Assembly (NCBI GenBank): GCA_030705825.1 | Contig: JAUZPR010000018.1 | Span: 1-35,943 of the forward strand | Reading direction: 5' to 3' | Length of the DNA: 35,943 nt | Source: Bacillota bacterium | GTDB taxonomy: Bacteria > Bacillota > Clostridia > Acetivibrionales > JANLFN01 | Shown here: one piece after another, positions 23,136-31,052 of the stretch | How positions within the stretch are numbered: the stretch's first letter is position 1 | Layout of the letters: each line of letters starts with the position of its first letter | Made by a program: the position numbers and the translations under genes | Notes under the pieces: generated by a model | Seen by the model: the letters and a program-made list of their open reading frames with translations, nothing else | The model's database searches: none | What the model was told of the DNA's origin: nothing

Positions 23136-24527
23136 ATGCTTTATGATTTATTATTTTTAAATATCGGGATGCCCTGGCCTCCACCCAGTGAAGCTGACAG
23201 GCTTAAAAAGTATCAGGAAAATAAAGCACTTTATAAGGGAAAACATAATGATGTTTTTAGAGATTGGGTACGGCTGCTGCGTGACGATCAGAAAGCTACC
23301 CTTGAAATTATCCTTAATTGGCATAAAAGGTTATCCAAGCTCTGGGCCGACCTTCTACTTTCTGAACCACCGAATATAACAAGTTCAACTTCAAAAGAAG
23401 ATCAGGTTGAGGTTGACTCAATCATTGATGACAATAACCTAATAAATACCCTTTATGAAGTGGTTATTGATATCAGCAGATATGGTGATGGACTCTTAAA
23501 TATATATTCTGATGGTAAGAAAGGCCATGTTGGTTCCAGTCAGCCGGGAATTTGGTTCCCGGTAGTGGATAGAGACAACATTAAGAATGTTCTTTACCAT
23601 GTGCTTGCCTGGACTTATATAGAGGGAAAAGACAGCAATAAAAAAACATATTTAAAAGTCCAGATACATGAGAAAGGTAAGATTACAAAAAAGCTCTTCT
23701 CAATCAACGATAACAAAAAGATATCCCTTCAGGTTAATGCTGATGAGGTTATAAATACAGGTATTGATGACTTTCTGGTAATACCCGTTAACAATGTAGT
23801 CACATCTGATGATATATATGGCGATGATGACTATACCGACCTGGACAGCATTATTCAGGAAATGGAAATACGTATAAGCCAGATCAGCAGGATACTCGAT
23901 AAGCATAGTGACCCTAATATGTATGGTGATGAAAACGCTCTGGATGAAGACCCTGATACTGGCAAAGTTACATTTAAAGGCGGCGGAAAGTTTTTCCCAG
24001 TTTCTGAAGGAGGAACTGCACCGGGTTATGTAGTTTGGGATGCACAGCTAGAAGCCAACTGGAAAGAACTTGAGTTTTTACTTTCGCAGCTTTATATCAT
24101 ATCTGAGACCTCTGCTGCATGCTTCGGTGAATTGAAACAAGGATTGGCTGAAAGTGGTGCGGCTCTCAAAAGACTTATGATGGCTCCACTGGCAAAGACA
24201 CAGCGAATAAGAATGCGCATTGATCCTGCAGCAAAAAAAGCCATACGCCTTTGCAGTAAGTTTAACGGTAACAATGACCTCTCTAAAAAGCCAATTAATA
24301 TTTTGTGGCAGGATGGGATACCAAAGGATGACCGGGAGGAAGCCGATATTATGGCTATTCGTACAGGTTCGACAGGCGGTGCCAGGACAATAAGTGTCCA
24401 TAATGCTATAAAAAGGCTTGATAATAAAACAGATGAGGAAGTTGCTGCAGAAATGGAGAAAATTGCTGAAGACGAAATGGCAGCTTCTCTAATGACTACT
24501 CCCCCATACTCAGGTAATGAGGCTTAA
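23136..24527 (+). CDS. Phage portal protein
   Basis: The 463-aa protein follows the terminase and precedes the minor head gene, exactly as portal genes do. Features include LEIILNWHKRLSKLWADLLL (N-terminal helices), the VVIDISRYGDGLLNIYSDG strand region and the C-terminal KTQRIRMRIDPAAKKAIRLC helix typical of SPP1 gp6-like portals. The portal forms the dodecameric DNA entry ring at one capsid vertex. An AAGGAGG site lies 9 nt before the ATG. It has no Mu gp29-like (DUF935) features that I can see, so it is of siphovirus type. Confidence 0.8.
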   Translation: MLYDLLFLNIGMPWPPPSEADRLKKYQENKALYKGKHNDVFRDWVRLLRDDQKATLEIILNWHKRLSKLWADLLLSEPPNITSSTSKEDQVEVDSIIDDNNLINTLYEVVIDISRYGDGLLNIYSDGKKGHVGSSQPGIWFPVVDRDNIKNVLYHVLAWTYIEGKDSNKKTYLKVQIHEKGKITKKLFSINDNKKISLQVNADEVINTGIDDFLVIPVNNVVTSDDIYGDDDYTDLDSIIQEMEIRISQISRILDKHSDPNMYGDENALDEDPDTGKVTFKGGGKFFPVSEGGTAPGYVVWDAQLEANWKELEFLLSQLYIISETSAACFGELKQGLAESGAALKRLMMAPLAKTQRIRMRIDPAAKKAIRLCSKFNGNNDLSKKPINILWQDGIPKDDREEADIMAIRTGSTGGARTISVHNAIKRLDNKTDEEVAAEMEKIAEDEMAASLMTTPPYSGNEA

Positions 24528-24547
24528 GAAAGTGTGGTGTATATAAT

Positions 24548-25606
24548 ATGTCAAATAAGTCTTTGCAAGAAATTCAGGCATTAATTAATATATATCAAAA
24601 GGCAAAGCAAGGACTTATACGCACCATTGCCGAGAAGGAAGCTCGTGGAAATGTCACCTGGTATAAAAGGTCTCTTCTGGATCAGGTTGAACGGCAATTA
24701 AAACACTTAAGCGAACAGTCGGAAAAATGGATTAAGGAGACGTTACCTTTTGTATATCAGGAAAGTATTAATAATGTTAATTCAATACTTATGAAGTCCG
24801 GGTTTAAAGTAGATATTAACAAAGCAAGTTTTGCTAAACTACATACCAAGGCAATAGATTCATTAATACTTGATACCTTGGATGACTTGTCTGAGGCTAA
24901 TAAATATGCAGGTGATCAGATAAAACATATTGTAAATGATGCTGTGGCTCAGAAGCTCGCCCAGGGACAAACAGTCAAGGAATGTAAAAAGGCTATCATA
25001 AGTGAGCTGATGGAAAAAGGCATTGATGGCGTCGAAAGTAAAAACGGACGCATGATGTCCCTGGATGCATACGCATCAACAGTTGCCAGAAGCCGGACTC
25101 GTGAAGCAACCAATACAGCAATGATAAATCAACTCACAGCATTGGGGAGGGATTTGGTTAAGGTAAGCAGTCATAATTCCAGTTGCCCGATTTGTGCAGC
25201 CTATGAAGGAAGGGTTTTCAGCATATCTGGAAAAGATACCAGGTATCCCCCACTTTCGGTTGCGTTTAGTGGTATATATGCAAATATACATCCTAACTGC
25301 AGCCATGTATTGTTACCATATATTGAGGAACTGGCAGACGATCCTGAAGCCGATAGAATAAATTCCAACTTACCATTTTCTATAGACCCAAGAAGCCGGA
25401 AAGAAGTTGACATATATAATGAGGTTCGGAAGAAAAAGCAAAGACTCCGTGAGGATCGCAGACAATGGGAACGTTATACACTTGCTTTCCCGGATGATAC
25501 ACCAAAAACATTCCAGACTTTTTGTTCTATGAAAAGGTCAAACAATAGTAAATGGCAGAAGCTTCAGCAACAATATAAGGATTATATTAAGGATTCTGAT
25601 AGTTAA
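24548..25606 (+). CDS. Phage minor capsid/head protein
   Basis: The 352-aa protein has a helical N-terminus (residues 1-150) and a C-terminal domain with TVARSRTREATNTAMINQL, CPIC (213-216), YEGRVFSISG and HPNC (248-251). This Cys/His pattern is the signature of the Phage_min_cap2 and Mu-F-like minor head group, which may bind zinc or carry a small enzymatic fold. It probably decorates the portal and helps DNA ejection or prohead assembly. The spacing to the portal gene is 20 bp. Which of the two families is closer is not certain. Confidence 0.8.
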   Translation: MSNKSLQEIQALINIYQKAKQGLIRTIAEKEARGNVTWYKRSLLDQVERQLKHLSEQSEKWIKETLPFVYQESINNVNSILMKSGFKVDINKASFAKLHTKAIDSLILDTLDDLSEANKYAGDQIKHIVNDAVAQKLAQGQTVKECKKAIISELMEKGIDGVESKNGRMMSLDAYASTVARSRTREATNTAMINQLTALGRDLVKVSSHNSSCPICAAYEGRVFSISGKDTRYPPLSVAFSGIYANIHPNCSHVLLPYIEELADDPEADRINSNLPFSIDPRSRKEVDIYNEVRKKKQRLREDRRQWERYTLAFPDDTPKTFQTFCSMKRSNNSKWQKLQQQYKDYIKDSDS

Positions 25607-25813
25607 TTTTAAAAAGGCCGATTTAAGACTTTTACATACTTATTTGAATAATTCCACGCAAATCAAAAAACTACCCCGTTATAACGCGTTATAACGGCCT
25701 TGTGGTTGAAGATAATTAAAAGGTTGTGCATGCAATTTTAGCGCAGTCTTTTTTATTATACCCATAAACAAAAACTTTATACTGCCGGAAGGCAAAAAAA
25801 ACAGGAGGCAAAT
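25607..25813 (+). promoter_or_regulatory. Intergenic region with a perfect 22-bp palindrome
   Basis: The gap between the minor head and scaffold genes carries a perfect 22-bp palindrome at 25676-25697, made of two GTTATAAC units around a central CGCG. An outer 7-bp pair, AAGGCCG (25614-25620) with CGGCCTT (25695-25701), could compete with it because they share 3 bases. There is no T-run after it, so it is not a terminator. It may be an mRNA-processing or stability structure, or a protein site. An AGGAGG at 25802-25807 serves the scaffold gene. Confidence 0.5.
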
Positions 25814-26392
25814 ATGGACATTCTTGAATTTCTAAAAAAGAATGCTGATGCATTTGCAAACATACCTAACGCTGCAGAGGTTGTTGGCAATGTTGTGGCA
25901 AAAATGCAGGAACTTGGGTTTAATGCACTGGCTAACAGTACAAAAGACCCTTTATATGTTCCGAAGGATCAGTTTGACCAGGTAAGTATCCAGTCCAAGG
26001 AGCTCGGTAAACAGCTTGATGAATTGAAAAAGGCTGCCAAAGGTAACGATGAGCTCATAAAGACGATTGATGAGCTTCAGGGCAAAAACAAGGATTGGGA
26101 AACAAAATACAAAGATGGCATGTTATTAAACACAATAAAATTAGCTGCAGCAAAAGCAAATGCCAAGGATGCCGAAGATATCCTTTCCCTCGTTGACCGC
26201 AACAAGCTTGTTCTTAAGGATGACAATACGGTTGAGGGCCTGGATGATCAGATTAAGACCCTGAAGGAATCAAAAGGTTACCTGTTTGGAGAAGGTGTCA
26301 AGGTCGATGGCGCAAATCCGGGAGGCAACGGAACACAGACAGAGGCTACAAAGGTTGAAGCTGATTTCTCTGCAGGATTAAAAGGATATTAA
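25814..26392 (+). CDS. Phage scaffold protein (GP20-like)
   Basis: The 192-aa, highly helical and charged protein has a central coiled coil (about 60-105: LGKQLDELKKAAKGNDELIK) and a C-terminal GEGVKVDGANPGGNG tail. It matches the phage minor structural GP20 family, which acts as a capsid scaffold that assembles the prohead and is then removed. It lies directly before the major capsid gene (21 bp), the usual place of the scaffold. The ATG is 6 nt after AGGAGG. Confidence 0.8.
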   Translation: MDILEFLKKNADAFANIPNAAEVVGNVVAKMQELGFNALANSTKDPLYVPKDQFDQVSIQSKELGKQLDELKKAAKGNDELIKTIDELQGKNKDWETKYKDGMLLNTIKLAAAKANAKDAEDILSLVDRNKLVLKDDNTVEGLDDQIKTLKESKGYLFGEGVKVDGANPGGNGTQTEATKVEADFSAGLKGY

Positions 26393-26413
26393 ATTAAAGG
26401 AGGATAAACAAAT

Positions 26414-27340
26414 ATGCCTAACACAATAGCTTATGCTGCTGTTTTTCAGCAGCAATTAGACCAGCAAATGCTTGCATTATTGACATCTGGGTGGATGGAA
26501 GTTAATTCAGCAATGGTCAAGTACAATGGCGGTAATACAGTCAAAATACCAAAGATAGTAATTCAGGGGCTTGGAGATTATGACAGGTCTGATGGTTTTA
26601 AAGGCGGATCTGTTACACTGAGTTGGGAAGATCAAACATTTACACAGGATAGAGCAAGGTCTTTCACTCTTGACTCTCAGGATGTCGATGAAAGTAACTT
26701 TTCACTGTCTGCAGGAATGGTTATGGGTGAATTTCAGCGTACTAAGGTTGCACCGGAAATTGATGCATACAGATATAGCAAGATTGCAACCATTGCTATT
26801 GCTGCAAACAAAGCTGAAGGCGGTTATACGGCAGCAACTGCAACTATCCTTGCTAAGCTGAAAGCTCATATTGCACTTGTGCAGGATATCATCGGAGAAA
26901 ATGAACCTTTAGTTATTACTCTGTCCACTCCGGTTGCAGCTATACTTGATCAGGCGGATAAAATAGAGAAATTTACAAGCACTATGGAGCTGAAGATTGG
27001 GGAAGCTTCCACTAAGGTTAAGTCAATCGACAGTATTCCCCTGATAAAGGTACCATCGGCAAGAATGAAAACAGCTTACACATTCTATGATGGTGAAACA
27101 GAGGGCCAGGAAGATGGAGGTTTTGTCCCTGCAGCGGGAGCAAAGAAAATAAATTGGATTATATCAGCAAGAAAATCTGCTATCGGTGTAACCAAAGCTG
27201 AAAAGCCCAGGATTTTTGATCCTGATACAAACCAAAAAGCAGATGCCTGGAAGATTGACTACAGAAGATATCATGATCTCTTCATCCCAGACAATGCAAA
27301 AGATGGCTTGTATGTCTGTGTCGAAGAAGCACTTGAATAA
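26414..27340 (+). CDS. Major capsid protein
   Basis: The 308-aa protein begins MPNTIAYAAVFQQQLDQQML and has the beta-rich middle VKIPKIVIQGLGDYDRSDGF and DDQTF-type strands expected of an HK97-fold shell protein, with a WKIDYRRYHDLFIPDNAKDG C-terminus. It follows the scaffold gene and precedes the connector genes. The start uses AAAGGAGGAT 8 nt upstream. The length without a delta domain fits an independent scaffold. Members of this group are annotated as phage capsid protein in clostridial prophages; capsid geometry is not known. Confidence 0.82.
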   Translation: MPNTIAYAAVFQQQLDQQMLALLTSGWMEVNSAMVKYNGGNTVKIPKIVIQGLGDYDRSDGFKGGSVTLSWEDQTFTQDRARSFTLDSQDVDESNFSLSAGMVMGEFQRTKVAPEIDAYRYSKIATIAIAANKAEGGYTAATATILAKLKAHIALVQDIIGENEPLVITLSTPVAAILDQADKIEKFTSTMELKIGEASTKVKSIDSIPLIKVPSARMKTAYTFYDGETEGQEDGGFVPAAGAKKINWIISARKSAIGVTKAEKPRIFDPDTNQKADAWKIDYRRYHDLFIPDNAKDGLYVCVEEALE

Positions 27341-27351
27341 GGAGGTAGCCT

Positions 27352-27609
27352 ATGTTCACATTAAAGAAATTAAATGTTGTGAAGGTAGTTAACACTGAAT
27401 CCAAACGGGATGAATTACTTTCAAAAGGGTTTACTCTTGTTACAGATCAGAAAGCAGACTTGACGTCAAGTTCAGAAAAACCTCTTGATAAGATGACTGT
27501 CGATGAGCTGAAGGAATATGCTGCTAAAAAATCAATTGACATATCAGGAGCTGCAAAGAAGGATGAAATCCTTGCAAAAATAAAGGAAGCTGCTCAGGGG
27601 ACTAATTAG
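27352..27609 (+). CDS. Small head-region protein with HeH/SAP-like domain
   Basis: The 85-aa protein has an N-terminal beta part (MFTLKKLNVVKVVNTESKRD) and a C-terminal helix-extension-helix element, MTVDELKEYAAKKSIDISGA, with AAKKDEILAKIKEA, like HeH/LEM or SAP motifs that bind DNA or act as structural joints. It follows the major capsid gene by 11 bp. Many phages have such a short gene here, thought to be a capsid accessory or connector. AAGGAGGTA precedes the ATG. Confidence 0.75.
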   Translation: MFTLKKLNVVKVVNTESKRDELLSKGFTLVTDQKADLTSSSEKPLDKMTVDELKEYAAKKSIDISGAAKKDEILAKIKEAAQGTN

Positions 27610-27639
27610 TCTCCTGAGTAGTTTAAAAGAGGTGTTAAT

Positions 27640-28122
27640 ATGGCGTCAATTGTAATTGGTGTTAATTCATACATAAGCCTTAAGGATGCAAATGCATATT
27701 TCTCTGAAAGGCTGTATTCTGATGCATGGACTGCGGCAAATGATGATACAAAAACGCAAGCGCTCATTATGTCTGCGAGAAAGCTTGACGGTCTGCCGCT
27801 GAAAGGTAATAAAGTTCATAACGACCAAGCCCTCGCCTTTCCAAGATATGAATATAGGCCAATAAGGTGCAATGATGATGACATATTACCAGGGCAGCGC
27901 AGATATGAAATCACTGATAGGATCAAGCAAGCCCAATGCGAAGAGGCACTTGCATTATTAAAGGGTATACCGAAACGCTTGGAGCTGCAGCAGCAAAATG
28001 TGCAGCAGTTCACAATCGGGAATCTTTCTGAAACATTCCGGCCAGGCAAAATAAAGCTCATATCACCTGAAGCCAGGGAGCTTATGCGTCCGTATATGGT
28101 TGGGAGTGTGAGGATAATATGA
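27640..28122 (+). CDS. Head-tail connector, DnaT-like family
   Basis: The 160-aa protein begins with INGVNSYISL-type residues (VIGVNSYISLKDANAYFSER), a signature of the phage 'putative DnaT-like ssDNA-binding' group that is in fact the gp6-like head-tail adaptor. It has a helical core (YSDAWTAANDDTKTQALIMS) and an RPYMVGSVRII end. In the structural operon it should form the ring under the portal. There is no reason to see a replication role here. It overlaps the following gene by 4 bp. Confidence 0.75.
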   Translation: MASIVIGVNSYISLKDANAYFSERLYSDAWTAANDDTKTQALIMSARKLDGLPLKGNKVHNDQALAFPRYEYRPIRCNDDDILPGQRRYEITDRIKQAQCEEALALLKGIPKRLELQQQNVQQFTIGNLSETFRPGKIKLISPEARELMRPYMVGSVRII

Positions 28123-28403
28123 TTGCAGACTATTGTAATCAGTATGCTGTATGGAAGTGCAAGATCGGTACCAATGAATACGGTGAAGCAGAATATGCAG
28201 AACCAGTTAGCATTAAATGCAGAAAAGAACAAAAGACAAGGCTTATATTAAACTCCAAAGGTGAACAGGTGCTATCAGATACAAGGCTCTATACAGTAAC
28301 ACCAATAAAGGTTGATGATCTGATTGATGATCGGATCGTAATTTCAGTGCTGGATTTACCTGACCTTGAAGGAAAAATAGAAGGTTATGAGGTGTCCTTA
28401 TGA
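28119..28403 (+). CDS. Head closure/minor capsid protein
   Basis: The 94-aa beta-rich protein starts with an ATG overlapping the previous stop (ATGA) and ends by overlapping the next gene in the same way. It has a KCRKEQKTRLILNSKGEQVL region and a SDTRLYTVTPIKVDDLIDDR segment, as in the phage head-closure (stopper) and Minor_capsid_1 proteins that seal the DNA exit after packaging. The position between the adaptor and the gp10-like gene supports this. Confidence 0.7.
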   Translation: MIADYCNQYAVWKCKIGTNEYGEAEYAEPVSIKCRKEQKTRLILNSKGEQVLSDTRLYTVTPIKVDDLIDDRIVISVLDLPDLEGKIEGYEVSL

Positions 28404-28834
28404 GTGTTGAGCTTAAAATCGATGGCTTGAGCAAAGTTACAAAAGAGCTAAACAGCCGCTTAAGTAGGGTAAAAAATATGACAGCAAGCGGCATGAACGA
28501 CGTGGTGCTTGATTGCCTTGGAAAATCAGTAAATCGAGCTCCTGTCGATTTGGGTGATTTGCGTGGCAGCGGTTATGCAAGTATAAACAATGTTACTGTT
28601 GCAAAAGGCAGTAGCGATGGTAGCGTATCAAGCAGTCCCGGAGGAGCTGTATCGGGAAACAAGATTGAAGGTATCGTCGGTTTTAATGAACCTTATGCTT
28701 TGGTTCAGCATGAACGCCTTGATTATGACCATCCTAAGGGTGGCGAAGCAAAGTATCTTGAAAAGACGCTTTCTGAGAATACAGAAAAGTATATTAATCA
28801 CCTTTCGGAAGGCGTTAAAAAAGCAATTACTTAG
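28400..28834 (+). CDS. HK97 gp10-like tail-completion protein
   Basis: The 144-aa protein begins MSVELKIDGLSKVTKELNSR with a long N-terminal helix and has the typical APVDLGDLRGSGYASINN segment ('aPvdTGnLR.S') and VGFNEPYALVQHERLDYDHP, the family's 'YA.yvE.G' equivalent. Proteins of this class sit at the head-tail interface or tail end. It overlaps the preceding gene by 4 bp and ends 11 bp before the next one. Confidence 0.82.
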   Translation: MSVELKIDGLSKVTKELNSRLSRVKNMTASGMNDVVLDCLGKSVNRAPVDLGDLRGSGYASINNVTVAKGSSDGSVSSSPGGAVSGNKIEGIVGFNEPYALVQHERLDYDHPKGGEAKYLEKTLSENTEKYINHLSEGVKKAIT

Positions 28835-28845
28835 GTGGTGCAATT

Positions 28846-29247
28846 ATGGCAGATTTATTAAAGGATATCGGCAGTTATCTTATATCAAAAGGTATTTATA
28901 CCGGATTGGCAAAGGATGTGTTCATAGACTCCAGGCCGGATTTACCTGATAAAGCATGTTGTATTTTTGAATATCAGGGGTCTCCTACTACCCCATTATC
29001 CGGTGAGAGTCTTGAACGCAGGGTACAGATTCTTACCAGGGATTCATCAAGTGCTGCAGCCAAATCAAAAGCATGGGAGATATTTAACCTGCTTGACAAG
29101 GCAGATGATCCTGAAGACGTAATTGATTTATCAGAAACAAGGTATGGCATATTCAGCGCGTTGCAACCTCCATTCAAACTAGAAATTGATGGTAAGCAAC
29201 GTTCTGTTTATGTATGCAACTATAGTGTTATATCCACAAGAGACTAA
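28846..29247 (+). CDS. Minor capsid/tail-terminator protein
   Basis: The 133-aa protein begins MADLLKDIGSYLISKGIYTG and has a beta-rich middle (ACCIFEYQGSPTTPLSGESL, then ERRVQILTR) and a GKQRSVYVCNYSVIS end. This helix plus strands order is that of the Minor_capsid_3 / tail-terminator group, which caps the tail tube and fixes it to the head. The position directly before the tail-tube gene agrees. Confidence 0.72.
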   Translation: MADLLKDIGSYLISKGIYTGLAKDVFIDSRPDLPDKACCIFEYQGSPTTPLSGESLERRVQILTRDSSSAAAKSKAWEIFNLLDKADDPEDVIDLSETRYGIFSALQPPFKLEIDGKQRSVYVCNYSVISTRD

Positions 29248-29266
29248 AAAAAAGGAGGTCTTAATA

Positions 29267-30154
29267 ATGGGAAGAATAGGTGCAAGCGACTTTACTGTTG
29301 CAAAAATGTTAACAGATGATGAAAATGGAGTTACTTATGATAAACCTGTAGCCCTTAGAAAACGCTTAATGAAAATAGACTATGAGCCATCTACCGGAAG
29401 GGCGAACCAGGAGGCTGATGATCAAATTGTTGAAACTATGACTGCCAGAGGCGAAACAAAAGTAAGTGTTAACCTTACAGAACTAACGCTTTCTGAAAAG
29501 GCTTTACTTTTAGGGCAAACAATAGAAAACGGTGTACGTATTGCAGGTAAAGATGATATTCCACCATATTTCGCTGTTATGTTCAGGTCATTAAAAAGTA
29601 ATAGGAAATACAGGTATGTAAAGCTTTTTAAGGTTCAGTTCTCGGAAATGAAAGAATCCGCAGAAACCAAAAAGCAGACACCTGTATTTCAAAATGCCAC
29701 ACTTGAAGGAATAGGCATCCAACGTTTATTCGATGGTAAAGATATTGCTGAAGCTGATGCTGATGAACCGACATTCACTCAAAGTATTGGTGCTAATTGG
29801 TTCAATTCTGGAGATGTTGTTTTTGATACCCAGGCTCCGGTTATATCTGACACTTCCCCTGCTAACAATGCCACAGATATAGCTGTTGACACCAAGCAGT
29901 TTTCATGGGTATTTTCAAAGGCTATACTTCCAGCCAGTGTCATTAAATCAAATTTCTTTGTAATTAAGGATTCAGATGGTTCACTGGTTGAAGGTACTTT
30001 AACACAGTCTGAAGATAAAAAGACGGTTATCTTCACCGCTGCTGCCAATTTCACTGCAGCCACAATATACAGGGCTATTGCCACCGCAGATATCAAGGAT
30101 ACTTCGTATAACTCATTGGCTGCCAATGATATCAGGAAATTCACTACAGAGTAG
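29267..30154 (+). CDS. Major tail tube protein with C-terminal Ig-like domain
   Basis: The 295-aa protein starts at ATG 29267, 7 nt after AAAGGAGGT; upstream in-frame starts fall within the previous gene. Residues 1-180 form the tail-tube type domain (MGRIGASDFTVAKMLTDDEN, FKVQFSEMKESAETKKQTPV). From about residue 190 a separate domain opens with APVISDTSPANNATDIAV and ends with a RKFTTE strand, the Big_5/SbsA-type Ig-like fold common in surface proteins. In siphophages such domains stick out from the tail tube and may bind cell-surface sugars. The tube domain forms the stacked rings around the DNA channel. Confidence 0.83.
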   Translation: MGRIGASDFTVAKMLTDDENGVTYDKPVALRKRLMKIDYEPSTGRANQEADDQIVETMTARGETKVSVNLTELTLSEKALLLGQTIENGVRIAGKDDIPPYFAVMFRSLKSNRKYRYVKLFKVQFSEMKESAETKKQTPVFQNATLEGIGIQRLFDGKDIAEADADEPTFTQSIGANWFNSGDVVFDTQAPVISDTSPANNATDIAVDTKQFSWVFSKAILPASVIKSNFFVIKDSDGSLVEGTLTQSEDKKTVIFTAAANFTAATIYRAIATADIKDTSYNSLAANDIRKFTTE

Positions 30155-30185
30155 AAGCAACATGAAAATTGTAAATAACAAATAT

Positions 30186-30220
30186 ATCAAGAGGAGGGGG
30201 ATTCCCTCCTGCTTGATTTT
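30186..30220 (+). terminator. Strong terminator-like hairpin inside the late operon
   Basis: ATCAAGAGGAGGG (30186-30198) pairs with CCCTCCT (30204-30210) and CTTGAT (30212-30217), a 13-bp stem with one bulged G and loop GGATT, followed by TTTTG. It lies between the tail-tube and tail-chaperone genes. Either an attenuator that lowers distal transcripts or a site that modified polymerase must pass. Confidence 0.65.
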
Positions 30221-30237
30221 GTATGGAGGACTTTAAA

Positions 30238-30855
30238 ATGGATAATTCACTCGGATATATTAAAAAGTCTGGAATAAAAGTAAAGCTTGCCGATGGCAAA
30301 ACACATGAAATTAAGTATGATATGAATGCTCTTGAATACCTCCAGGAATGCTTCGGAGATATAAAAGAACTGTATGATATTGACCTGGAGGATATTAAAA
30401 ATATCAAAATCTTCTTAAGAGCCGGGTTACTGCATGAATTCCCGGAAAATGAAGCTCCTTCCCTATTCGAAATCGGAAAATTAGTAATCTTAATGACTAT
30501 TGACATAGATGGTGAAATAATTACGTACGATCTTAATTCCTTTGAATATTTGTCTGAAGCTTTCGGGGTACCAATGAAAGATATAATGAATGTTGACTTA
30601 AGAAGCTCCAAAAAGGCAAAGACTTTTTTACGTGCCGGCATATTGCATAATTATCCTGAAGGTCAGGCCCCCTCCCTATTCGATGTTGGGAAGATGTTTG
30701 ATATAGAAACCTTTGCAGACTTTAACACTATATTGAAACGTGCAAAATTAATGATGCCTTCCGAAGACATTGAAAAGTCTGTTACAGAGGCATTACTTAA
30801 ATCCCTGCCGGACAGGGATGATATTGATTCTTTGGACGAAAAAAAAACGATGTAG
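30238..30855 (+). CDS. Tail-assembly chaperone, short form with duplicated domain
   Basis: The 205-aa protein starts at ATG 30238, 8 nt after GGAGG; an in-frame ATG at 30223 overlaps that site. It contains two related copies of one domain, about residues 25-83 and 94-154: YDMNALEYL...FLRAGLLHEFPENEAPSLF is echoed by YDLNSFEYL...FLRAGILHNYPEGQAPSLF, roughly half identical. The family acts, like lambda G, by holding the tape-measure protein while the tail tube polymerises. It lies directly between the tube and tape-measure genes. A homopolymeric A9 run three codons before the stop enables a shift into the -1 frame (see separate entry). Confidence 0.8.
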   Translation: MDNSLGYIKKSGIKVKLADGKTHEIKYDMNALEYLQECFGDIKELYDIDLEDIKNIKIFLRAGLLHEFPENEAPSLFEIGKLVILMTIDIDGEIITYDLNSFEYLSEAFGVPMKDIMNVDLRSSKKAKTFLRAGILHNYPEGQAPSLFDVGKMFDIETFADFNTILKRAKLMMPSEDIEKSVTEALLKSLPDRDDIDSLDEKKTM

Positions 30856-31037
30856 ATGATGATCCTGACAATGAATTTAATTACCGGAGGCTGTACTATT
30901 TATGGACAATAGAATTGGGGCAGCCTGAAGAACGGTTTTGGAATAGTACATTAAGGCAGATTTATCTTTTGCTTGATGAACATAAACGTGCTAAAACACC
31001 TCCTGAAGAACAAGAGGTATATATAGACCAGATATAA
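30238..31037 (+). CDS. Tail-assembly chaperone, -1 frameshift fusion (G-T type)
   Basis: At 30840-30846 the message reads A AAA AAA in the zero frame (GAA AAA AAA ACG), a classical slippery heptamer. A -1 shift there lets translation continue 63 codons, without a stop, from 30846 to the TAA at 31035-31037, giving a fusion of about 266 aa. The added part reads NDVDDDPDNEFNYRRLYYLW and has an ERFWNSTLRQIYLLLDEHKR segment, the style of the second tail chaperone (lambda T counterpart) with its conserved 'FW.ST.R.i..ll' core. It has no start codon of its own and ends 15 bp before the tape-measure gene. Shift efficiency is unknown. Confidence 0.8.
30840..30846 (+). other. Slippery sequence for -1 ribosomal frameshift
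   Basis: The heptamer A-AAA-AAA is part of a run of nine A (30839-30847). The zero frame stops at TAG 30853-30855. The -1 frame is open for 63 codons and encodes a tail-chaperone-like segment. An upstream Shine-Dalgarno stimulator or downstream pseudoknot was not clearly identified. Confidence 0.75.
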
Positions 31038-31052
31038 AGAAGGTGAAGGTCA

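Noticed and set aside
25676-25697. Palindrome as an intrinsic terminator
   Set aside because: No T-run follows on either side in the required position.
27640-28122. Reading the DnaT-like protein as a replication factor
   Set aside because: It is placed in the head-tail connector block, and this family label is known to be misleading for phage adaptors.
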